From NCBI RefSeq assembly GCF_032062135.1, contig NC_092859.1, positions 34,472,583 to 34,536,582 of the forward strand: a stretch of 64,000 bases of DNA, given 5' to 3'. The translations under genes and the position numbers were made by a program. This DNA comes from Pyxicephalus adspersus. Taxonomy: Eukaryota > Chordata > Amphibia > Anura > Pyxicephalidae. This document shows, piece after piece, positions 13,501 to 25,500 of this stretch (its first letter is position 1; each line of letters begins with the position of its first letter). The notes under the pieces are model-generated. The model searched no databases. It had not been told where the DNA came from and saw only the letters and a list, made by a program, of their open reading frames with translations.

Positions 13501-16500
13501 AAATGTACCTGTATTCAGCACTGAATAGGGATCATTTACACTGTAGTGCATGTGTTAGGATGTGCATATAATGCATACATCCCATTACACCAATATTACA
13601 ATGCTTTTTATATTTGAAACCCTTGCAAAATCAGATAACCTTTAATCACAGGGTTCAGTGCTTGGACTCATGCAGCCAATCCCCAGGTTCAGACAGCTTT
13701 TGGCGGGGGAGGGAAGCATCCCAGCAAACCAGTGTACCCACCGCTATTGGACACAAAGTTCACACAGGGTTTAGGCCTAAAGCCTTCCAAATCATCTGTC
13801 ATCCCCATGTGTTGCAACTATACCATATCTACCATTGTGATTTAACAACACATATCAGCATTTTGAGTTGTCATCAGAGCTTAGAAGAAAAAACATTTAG
13901 TAAAGAGACCTGTTTATGTAATTAGAACTTTATTCGAATAATCCACATCTGTCTTTACAAATGACTGTGTAAGGTCAAAGTTTATTTCCGTCCAAACAAC
14001 TGCCCCTTTTTACCAACACTAATAATAATGCAACAAACACTGGCGAGTGTGGTACAATTGGCCTTTCGGCCATTTTAATATTATTACAGAACTTTTAATA
14101 CATTTTAACATTTTCATATTAACTTATACTTCAAACCATAACCAACTTTAAACATCATAACAACCATTCCAGTTACCGGTCCTCAAAGACATACCATTAC
14201 CACCGAATATGCACCACCAGGGGACCTGCACTTTGACATATCCGGCTCTCAGACGCAAACCCACCGCCCCAAGAACTATCAATTCCATTCCTTAGGAGAC
14301 CCATACCATAGATGGCTCTCCTTCCCATTTAAAGGCAATTCCACACATCCCTGTCCTCGAGGACCTCTACTGCCACAGCGCCTCAAGTGTAACCCCCCTA
14401 AACTTGAGCGCCCCTCCACACCCTCAACGCCCAGATTTTCTCCTGTAATCCCAAGGACCACAAGTCAATGCCCACTGCATTGAGGTGCACGCCATCCCTG
14501 TGTAAAAAATGAGAAACATCCTCCTCCAACTCCTGATGGCAAACCACTATTCTGCCATTCCTCATTATAAACCTGCCCACTTCTCTGTTGACTTTTTTAC
14601 GCGCCTTATTCAGACGTTTTACCGATCTCGCCTAGTGCCACTGCTTGTGCGCCACCATTTTAGGCCAAACTATTATCAAAGCAGGAAACGCAGTATGCAG
14701 CCGCAAAAAGATCCACTTTATGTCCCTTATTAGCTCCCTGATGGAGCGAAACCCAAGTCATTTCCCTCCAACATGCAATACCAACATGTCAGGTGGCCTA
14801 TCCAATACTGCCAACTTCGGAACCACAGGAACAACTCTGCTTCATAACATACCCGGACAACCGATCCATCTCAGCACCCCCTCTTCCTGGGCAGTTCCCA
14901 GCTCACGTAGAAGTGCCCGACAATCCAAATTAAACCTGGGACACCTAAACAACAAAGCAACATTGCAGAAAAACAGCAAACAAAACACATTTTCCTAATG
15001 AAAAAACCCTCCCCTCCTCCCACTTAAACTTCCACCAAATGCTGTCTCACATAACTTTTATAACTGTCACACTCCCACCGTCCAATTCTTTTAATCATAG
15101 GTTCCTCCTGGTCCCACCGTGTTGCCTTTGTAGCCACCCCAATTTAGAAATGATTGTGCCGTTTACTCACCTGTCTTGAAACATTCGTCCCGCAAACAGC
15201 GCTGGAAAACTGCCAGAAACTGAAATCTGGACAACATCTTACCATCCAAGTGCACAAAGAAAGGCCCACCACCTGCCAACCGCTCTGGCAAAAATTCCTC
15301 TACCGCTGTCACCAGGCATACCCTACTACCAGGCATTCCACTAAACTGTACCTCAAAACCTTTACCTGCCTGATCCGTTTTTGAACGCTGGATCTAAACA
15401 GTCACCCTAGCTTCAACACACTGCACATCCCCCTATTGTAAACCCCCAACACCCTGTCTGTTAGCGCTCACCAATGCCCCTACACGAAAAGCTCAGAAGC
15501 ATGTCAAAACAAACGTTCTCCGGGAAAATAAACACAACTCATACCCCATGACACACACACAAACGATCCCACAAAAAACACCAATATACTAAAGAATACC
15601 GGTCTCCTCTTATTCATCGCCACTCTACCCTTCCGCAAACCTTTTAAAACCTGCCGCACTGCAAAAGACTTTGTAGCATCTGGCACTACCAACCATTTAC
15701 ATAGAAATGCCAGACCCGCCATAGTCCTATTTACCTTAGCCACTTCTTTCCCAAACTCTGCACAAAAAAACAAGTAACAAACTTACGTTTTCTGCCGCTG
15801 CTCCCGAGTTTCCCAATTCATCACAGAAATGAAACCACTCCCGCCATACCGCTGTATAAGCTACCCAAGAAGCCTGCGAAACTGCCATATCAGTGACATC
15901 ACGACACCACTACAATCTTCCACAACTCCAGAGGGCAGGGGACCTTGAACTGCTCCGCCTCCGGCGCCAGTTTCTGAGACTTGTCCCACTGCAGGCAAGA
16001 TAATGCATCAGCCAAAGAGTTAGAAACCCCCAAATATACATTAAAGGACAAGCATAACAGAACCAAATACTTCAGCAAACGTATAACCGGTGCAGAAGAT
16101 GCTGACTACTTATTGACTGCTTGGACTACTCCCAAATTATCACAATGGAATCTAATTTGCTTGTTAGCCAAACACTCACCCCACAACTCCACCACTAAAA
16201 CTATAGGGAAAAAGCTCCAGCAAAACCAGATTAGACAACAAACCAGCCTCCTCTGACTTCTTTGGCCACTTTCCTGCACTCCACTTTCCTTGGAAATACA
16301 CTCCATATCCCACAGAGCCAGCCGCGTCAGTGAACAGTTCCAGATCAGGTGTGCCCACTGGCCCCTCAATCTCCATTGCCTTACCTTTATAACCAGTAAG
16401 GAACACATCCCATCACATCTCCTAATCCTTTCTCAATTCCCCTGTCAAGCACACAAAATGTGAAGGGCGACGTATCCCAGCAGTAGCTGCCACCCTATTG

Positions 16501-19500
16501 GCATAATCTTACATGCGAAATTAAATTTTCCCCAACACGGACTGCAACTGCCTCAACTTCATCTTTTTTTAAACCGCGCACCGCCTGCACTTCCCTTTTC
16601 AATGCTGCCTTGTCCTCAGGTAACCTGCATTCCATGGCCACTGTATCAATCACAATACCCAGAAAAGACAAAACAGTGGTAGGCCCCACCGTCTTATCCG
16701 GAGCCAAAGGAACCGCAAAACGGTCCAATATATATTGCAGAGTGCCCAACAACACATGGCATACCCTTGAATCCGGCGGGCCCACACACAAAAAATCATT
16801 AAAGTAATGCATCAACGACTGCACACCAGGAAGATTCCACACCACCCAATCTGAATGATTCAAGAACTGAATGTTTCGAACAAAGAACATGATACAGAAC
16901 ACCCCATCGGTTGGCACCAATCCACATAAAACTGCCCCTGCCACCTACGCCCCAGCACCCGCAAACTATCAAAGATGATACCACCAGGTTAACACATGGC
17001 GGAACATCAAACCGCCCCACCATCCTCCCCAAACTCACCTCTTTGCTCAATTTCTCCAACACCACATCAGGCATTCTCAACGCCGAACACAGATTCTCTG
17101 GGAATGGCGGAGCCCTTTCAAGGGCACAAGGAATGTGAAACACCTCCTTCAATCCCTTTCTTTAATAAGTCTTCCTTCACCTAACAGGATATATTATAAA
17201 TTAATTTTTTTGCATCGTGTATCCAGAATTTTATACGAATACTTGTAGTCTTACTTTTCTACAGCATGGAGTGGGTAAAATAAATACATTGTAAACATAG
17301 GATGAATTGTTGTCACAGACATAAAGGATATGCAGGTCTCTATAAAGGATATAAATTATTAATGGGAACTAATTAAACACATATTTTTTTACAACAGGAA
17401 AAGGGAATGTAAAAGAGACATAAAACAAACATTAATTTTCTTTTGTTTTTTGGCTTTAGTGAGATTTTAGGTATAGACATGTTTTAAATAATGAATTATA
17501 AGTAAATTATGTTGGGCTGCTGCTAGTGTATTTACCCATTGTTTGCTACTGGCTTAAGTTGTTTTATTATATAATTTTTAATTTATTATACAATTTAGGT
17601 TATTGTTATCTAAATGATGCTTTATTTATATTTCAATCAGGACACAGAGCGATATCACACTCGCAGCCAAGAGCTGGAGAATAAGCTGCAAAACAAAGAG
17701 CAAGAATTGGAGCTTCTCATGAACAAGCAGAAAAGGGTAATTACATCCCATCATTATAATACCACTCTAACGTGTGATGGTTCTACTTGCCAAACAATTT
17801 GTAATTCTGTTCATCCAAGGTCTGGGATTAAGACAGCTCTGCCATATGGCACTATCCTATTTGTGAGAGGACCTGAATTATTTTTCATAGGTAATGTGTA
17901 CAGGTCTTGACCCTTCCCCAGCTTGTGACTGGACAGTAAAAGAAGGAACAGCAGACTAAGGAGTGTATATCTCAGTCACACTGTTTTCTGATCCTATCAG
18001 CATGCTTCTTGTTAGCACACCGTATAAACATTGCAGCACAATTGCTTAAGGTTGACTTTCTAAAAAAAATGCTTTAGTTAATTAAGTCCACATATTTAGT
18101 GGAGCATTTTATACATTTAGAACTTGAGACATTCATGCTTTTTGCTGTCTGCACATTATTGTCCTGGTAACAACATAGATGGGAAGAAAATCTCCTGGAT
18201 AAAAAAGTCATAGACAGAGATGGAAACCAATAAAAGATTTTAACATTTGCTATTCATGTTATCACTTATCTAAATACATAACTGAACCCAGGAACATCTT
18301 GAAACATACTGCAGTTTATAAGTTTATAGTTGCTGGATGCATTAGATTGTCAAGTTAAATAAAGTTTCAGCAAGTACAGAAAATACAAGTCAACATTTTT
18401 TGTCAGCTGAAAAGACAGTGAAAAAATGTTTAATTTAGTTTCATTGGTCAACATGTCTTGTAAATGAAGAAAGGGAGATATGGTTTAAGCTCTACTTGTG
18501 TGACAACTTTGGCTACCCAGATACAGTGAAGGAACATAGTCACCCAGGGTCAGGAAGCGTGTATATCTACAGGCCTACAAGGTACACATTGAAAAAGAAA
18601 AGCCTGAAAAAAAAACTGTAGCCTCCATATCCAAGGTCTGTAGTATATTACATTTATGTTTTGTATTTAAATTTGCTTTAATTGAGATTCCATCTCTTTT
18701 TTTCCAATGTAGCCCTGCTAGTTACATGCCTGTGATCTTTCACAGGTCAGTAGCGAAGGGAACTATCATGCTACAACTGCTTGTGCTCTAAACATTGGTA
18801 ATAAAAAGTATTTCTGCATATTAATGGTATGATTTATATATAAATATATATCCCACAACAGGACATTTCAGCCAATGAATAATACAGGAGAATGAAGGGT
18901 TGTAGTTTATTAGTTCCATACTTTATGATATAAAATGTGCTACAACTTTGCGGATGTAAATCATAGATGCACCGCACTAATAGCACCCATAGAGTAGCTA
19001 TAAGACAGTGCAGTTAATATTGTACTACACTACACTAAACTAAATGGCATGAAGTTGTAGTGGTAGTTTCCATATTCTTATACTGGCAGGTTCCTTTTAT
19101 TCCCTCCAGTCTTACCAACGCCTGACCTCCACTTTCTGTTTACTGCTGCATGACAGGTGCACTTTAACTGGTATGACCTAACCACTAGCTCTTTACACTA
19201 TTCAGTAAAATCTTGGCAGCATTCAGCATTGTTAAATAATCCCTTTGATGTCCTAGAGACTGCATAATAGAAGTATGTAAGTTTTTTCTCCCAGTTGTTT
19301 TCATGTTTATGTTAATCCGGTTGTTTTCATTTTGTACATATTAAGTACTGCTTTACCATGAGATGAATCAGGCATCTAGGATGGAACAGGAAGAAAATCC
19401 TTCAACAATTCAGTTATACCAATTTAGGCCGATTACATAATCCTTGTACAGTCTCCCCTCTTAATTTTGTCTTTTCTGTTTGCATCAATTCAACTATCTT

Positions 19501-22500
19501 AATAGACGGATATCATAAAAGGATTTTTGTGTTGGTTTTTGTTGTTCATTTGCTGTTTTTTTCCCGTGTTCCAAGGTTGGTTGAGTCATTTGTTACATAA
19601 GAAGACTGCTTTTGTTTTTCACTAAAGGCTATTTATGTGGCTCCTTTTAGCATAATTGTCCTCCAGTCCTCTAAATGAGTTACAGAGCACAGAATGGTAG
19701 CTTGGGCTTTAAGTTAATAATATTTTGAAATGTGAAGTTGTTAATGGGAAAGTCTAAGGGGTATAAACTGTGCTGCCTCATGAAAATTCTCTGGGGTTCA
19801 TTTGCACATCCAGCATTGAGTGCATATGGAGGTATTATGCATTTTTTTGGCATCACAAATTTTTTAGTTTTTGTCAGTACTAAAATACCAGTAACAATAC
19901 CTAATGTTAACTTATCTCTTAGAAGGATTCTATCACTGGTCTACTGCTAACCTCTAATGAATAACCCAATCTTAAAACTTTAGGCTGCGTACGCACGTCA
20001 GATTTTTGTCGTTGGAAAGGATCTTTCATGATCCATTCCAATGACAAAAGACAGCGCTGTTCTGCTCTATAGAGAGGAAGGGAGAGAATGAGGGAGCAGC
20101 ACCACACTGAGCTCTTTCCCCTTCACTCCCTTTGCGGTCGTTTATCTTTCGTTGTTCGTGGATCCGCCAGGGTGGACCCATGAATGACGTTAGACGGCCA
20201 CTGTACACATGTCAAATTCTTGTTCGATACTAGCCCTGACGCGAGAATCGGACGAGAATAATTTGACGTGTGTACGTAGCCTTACTCCTAAAATGTACCT
20301 TTAAAACTTTACAATGCTCCAAATTAACTTTGGGACAACCCATCCTTTGGAACAACCAGACAAGGTTTATCTGACACCCAAGATAAATATTTCAATCTGT
20401 GTATTATTCCCCACCCCTCTGAGATGGATGCAGCTTTCACATCAGTATGGTGCAGAAATGACAAAGTAAGCTCTTATTTTTGATCATTCAAGTACTTGGG
20501 CATAATTACCCTAAAAAAAAAACGTGCTTTTTGTTTAATTTATTTTTGTAGGGTTTTTAAATTAAAGCTAGTTTAGTTTAGTTTTATTCATTGTTCTTTT
20601 TATTAACATTTTTATTCAATGCTATTTGTGTTTTTTTTTTTTTTTTTACTGTAATATTTAGGTATATTAATGAGGCTAATAATGAGCTGTTTTTTTGGCA
20701 AAAGAACAGGTTTTGTATAGTTATTTCTGAGACTATAACTCTTGGAAGCCATTTAAAACTTTTACCACCATCAAGGCCAGTTTTCTAACAAGACCACCAT
20801 ATATTTGGCCTACGCTTTCTCAGACTACTCCAGCCTCCCTCTTTATTTTCTCTGTATTATTATTATTAGCCAGTATTTATATAGCGCCAACATATTACTC
20901 AGCGCATCAATCACAAGTTGTCCCTCAGAATCTAATGTCCCTACCATAGTCATATGTCATTAACATAGTCTAAGGACACTTTTTAAAGAAAAGACGAATA
21001 ACCTAACTACATGTTTTTTGTAATGTGGGAGGAAACCCATCCAGACACAGGGAGAACATAAAACTCCTTGCAGATAACGTCCTGGCCGGGCCTCAACCCC
21101 GTGACCTAGTGCTGCAAAGGCGAGAGTCAACTGAGCCAACTGAGCTGCCCTGTAGACTGTAATGCTGAAGCCATTTATTCACAGGCCAGCAGCTAGCCTA
21201 TTGGATATCAAGAAGCACTAAGCAAAGTACTGGCCTTATTATGAACATTACCTTTTTCACATGTCACTAGCTTTCAGTGTAGCAGGGTAGACTGGCTTAT
21301 TTAATCAGCTCTTATCACGGTACACGTACAATTCTTCAAAATGCTCTGAATGGTAAAGCTCTAGCAAAATAGCAACTGTAACAGAAGTGCTGATAACTCT
21401 GCCTCTTTAAAAATCATAGGACCAAGCATGGGGCAGTTGCTGTTTGGCCATCAGTGCCTCTGCTTTGTTGTATTTCTTTGTACTGCCCTATTCACAGTAT
21501 TTTTAAAAAATATTGGTTTATTACAGGTCCATTAGGAAAGGTTTCTGATCCATTTTTCCAGGGGACCTGCACATGTTTATCTACACTAGTGTTTATATTT
21601 GTTTCTTTTTGATTTGAGGAATGTTTAGGAGAGCAAACAGAGAACAAAACATCTAAATAAAGCTTCATCAAGGTCACTACATATTCCAGTCTTTTTGCGT
21701 CAGTCTATTCATTGTAACTCAGTGCTTTGCATTCCTTTAATACCCTGTATTTCTAAATTTGTTGCAGCTGGAGACACAATGTACAGAACTCAATAATGAC
21801 AAGTATGAAACTAAAGCAGAAAATGAAAAGCTTAGACTGACAAACAAAGAGATGAGACGTGAGCTGGAACGGACTTCTCAGGAGCTCCTAACTGCTCAGA
21901 GACAACTGAAGATCCTGCAGGAAGAGGCTTCCCAGCTGCATGAGGAGAGAGAAATGTACATACATTGTCATAATTGTTATCAACATGGTTGTTAGGACTA
22001 TAAGAGGCTGATTTAGGCTGCGTACACACGTCCAATTTTTATCGTTGGAAATGAACAAACGACGAACGACCGATTGGCCAAAAATCGTTTGTAAAAAAAG
22101 TAACCAACGACGCCGACGAACGAGGATAGTCGTTGGAAATGAACGACCGGACCGGCGGATCGGATTGTACGACGATCGTTGACCATCTATCGTGTGTACG
22201 GTCGTTATATATACTGTGTGTATATATACGTGTGTACAATATCTTTGAACTATCGTGTCGTTATCTGTATGTACAGGATCAGTGCTATACGATCGTTCGC
22301 AGATATCGTGCAGGATCGTTCGTCGTTCGTTTACAAATAATTAATAATTGGAAGTGTGTACGTAGCTTTACAAAAAGATGATATGATTTTATAACAAAGT
22401 GAATTATCATCTCCTCTTTAGTGAATCAGATAAAGCTCTGTTGACTTTAGCTATCCAATCACATGCAAGGAAAAATCATTTTTATTCTATTTCATTTCAT

Positions 22501-25500
22501 TAATCCTCTTTTATTGCACATGATTGGGTATTCTTTGCAAAGTGAATTTTTGCAACATGTGCTAAGTTAGGTAAATTAGTCATTGATGTGAGATAATAAA
22601 TAAAATAGATTAGAACAATATTTTGTTCTCCATGGGATGTATTTTCCATGGCAATAATATATTTGGGACTATTGACAAGGCATATATTTGGGCATTGAGG
22701 TACAGGTGTGAAACTGGTTTATTTGGTGTTCAAATAAAGAGAGCCATTTCTTCTGATGTTCTCTGTATTTAGAAAATATACTGTATAATGTTTTGGGACA
22801 CCAGTAATGCACCGTATAGACAGATAGATGTACAATTATTTGTAAAAATCTTTTATAAATTGTAAATTTATTAGGATCACATGATCCCCTATTTTTTCAT
22901 TGAAAAGAAGCATGCCCCCTGAAAACTACCAACCCAATATACCTGGGCATATGCCATTACCCTTCTAAAGGGAACTATGCTTCCAAATTTTTAAACATTT
23001 CCAAATGTTCATTTTTTTAACCTAACCATTCTGCTCAGGCACCTTTCACACATGCTCTTGGTCCCAGACCTGAAACACCACAATTGCAAGGTTAGCTTTA
23101 CAGTTTGTTTTGCTGACCATTGTCTTTAAGAGTGTGAGAAGAAATCAAAAATTTAGTTATCACCAGAGCAAGAGGTGAGATGAAATATGGAATCCTGTCC
23201 AGTAATCTAAGGTGATAATAATCCTAATTTTGGTGAGACTTGTTTTCTCATTTTGTTGCATCTCCAGGACAATAGGAGAATGGAGATCTCCCCAGTAGGA
23301 CACAAAAACTGTACTGTCTGCCAATCATCAAGGCCAGGGTTGGCACAAACATTCAAATATTGTGCATGACCTAGTTAGGAGATTACTAATTTTCAGTCCA
23401 CCAGGTTTTATAAAGCATGAGAAGGACTGGATTGGAGTCCTTTTATATTGGGAGTTAAATGGGAGTTGCCATTTGTCACTTATTTTGAAGGTGCGTGTTC
23501 TAGAGCCATCATCTATTACTTCCATTTACTACTTAGTAAGTTACTGACCTGTTAGATTAAATGCTTATGAATGTCTGGTGTCCTGGCACATCACCATCTA
23601 CTTATGTTGTGTCCATAATACAATAGGTAATGAAGAAGTTGTTAGAATCAAAACGCTTGCATTTGCACATGTAAAAAAATATGAAAAGGAAAGCTCAATT
23701 GTGTGGAATACGCTGAACCAATGCTGGGAAAATTGCTGGATTCATGTTACTTTTCAGTTCTGTATAACCACCAAGATTCAACCATGGCTAGACATGTTCA
23801 CTATTTTCTGTTTATTGTTTCCATTACAGGGAAGTCTATCGGGTGACAGAGAGCTTACAGCGAGAGAGGACCGCACTACTCAAACAGCTCGACTTGTTGA
23901 GGTACTTTAAGTTTGATTGTACCTGAATTGAAATGTTGCACAGTATTTATTTCTTTTCAATTTAAAAATTCTAAACTTTTTTTCTAAGTTTTTCAGTTTT
24001 AGGATTTTTAAAATAAATAAAAACTTTCACTCTTGCATCTTTCATAAATGCTTGTGCACAGCTGAAACTACTGATGAGGGCATACTACTAAGTACTTAAC
24101 CTAGAACTACTTAGAAGGTTTGTATGACATTGGGTTGTAAAGTGCAGTAAGAATTTTGTATGGTAACTATGGCCACTTTCATATTTTTTCAATTTAGGGA
24201 AATGAATAAACACTTACGGGATGAACGGGACAGCTTTATACAGGTAACACACAATTCATAAAGAACAGATATTCATTGCCAAATGACATTCCCTAACATT
24301 AAGGTGCCATTAGTTAGTTATACTCATCATGGTAGTTAGGTAGTTAGTCCGCCCCTTACCCAATTCCTGTTCTCCAAGCAGCAGGCTACTTGGTGATATG
24401 CTAGCTCTATACTTGACTTAGACCCAAATCCTATTGCTGTCTATGATGTTCTAGATAATTCTTCTCCCCTACCTTTTATGCCCTTCCTTCCTACTTACTC
24501 CACCCCTTCTTTCTAACCCCACAAATCTCTCACTGACCCCTCCTTCTAACTAACCCTTCCACCGTCTCCTCTTCCAATGCCATCATGTAGGCCCTATGCT
24601 TATCTTTGCTTTTTGCTGTGAGCCTTCTTGGAAGTAAGGAGGGCTTTATATGACTTTCTGCAGTTTCTAGTGCATACAGTCAGAACCTCACAGTGAGAGA
24701 TATTCAAGATAGTAAATGGGGAAACAAGAATAACAGGGAGTCCCCAAGCAGAAACCAGTTGCTGTGCTGCTCTTACACCATGAGCCTAAAACCAGTGCAT
24801 TAGGGCCCATTCACCCCATTGCATTGTTGCAACGCACATTACATGTGTTACAGTGTTTCCCAACACACAGTAATGAAATATTATGCATTGCAGTATTCTG
24901 TTTAACAACGCTATTTTAAGTATGTTGCGGTAGGTTGGGCTGCCCATTCAAATGAATAGGATGCTTTATTATAATGTCTATTAGTGCCCATGTGTTAAAC
25001 ACTTCAATTATTCTGGCTGGTGTAAATAAGCCCCATATGGTTAGCTACATCAAAAATCTGATTGTGGCATAAGACTGTCTGATTATAGGTTTTGTAAATA
25101 TTTCTTTATATTACAGCAAAAATCAAAGATAAGCTCATCAAAATCAGTACGCAATCAAAGATCTGGATCTGTCATTGGAAAATATTTTGAGAGGAAGCCT
25201 TCTGTGAAAAGGTAAACATAATAATTGCCAAGGTAAATGGATATTTTACTGAGAGTTATGTTTTTATATGTTCACCATATTTTTTGGAGTGAACCTGTGC
25301 TTCTCCAAAGGTGGACCAAAGCAAGAGGTTCATATTATTTATTAATACTTAAAAACTACCTTCACTCTTTTGGCACTACATTCACCCAGGGAAGCAAAGT
25401 GAGGGGTATGAATTAATCCTTTTTATATTTTTTGATCCGAACAAGCATGCAACTAGTAAATGTGAGAAGTAAGACATTCTGATCAACATATTTATTTAGA

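Larger units (their letters stand above)
13990..17165 (-). mobile_element. Ngaro/DIRS-like tyrosine-recombinase retrotransposon, copy 1 (decayed)
   Basis: On the minus strand, in order: reverse transcriptase (about 17150-16495), RNase H (about 16408-16106), a linker with ADALS...[13 protein letters not shown] (about 16020-15900), tyrosine recombinase (about 15773-15030) and an SGNH-hydrolase-like domain (about 14970-14390). This order with an SGNH domain is characteristic of Ngaro-type elements. Several frameshifts and lost catalytic residues show it is dead. The exact ends were not resolved; it fills much of CRACR2A intron 5. Its antisense orientation is typical of intronic retroelements. 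Confidence 0.85.
17737..21767 (+). other. CRACR2A intron 6
   Basis: Contains a Harbinger-like MITE (19983-20281) and a tRNA-like SINE (20861-21155). The remainder is AT-rich with no recognised gene. Confidence 0.7.

Noticed and set aside
20861..21155. Possible tRNA gene on the minus strand
   Set aside because: A-box and B-box traces belong to a SINE head; no clover-leaf can be formed and the B box is decayed.
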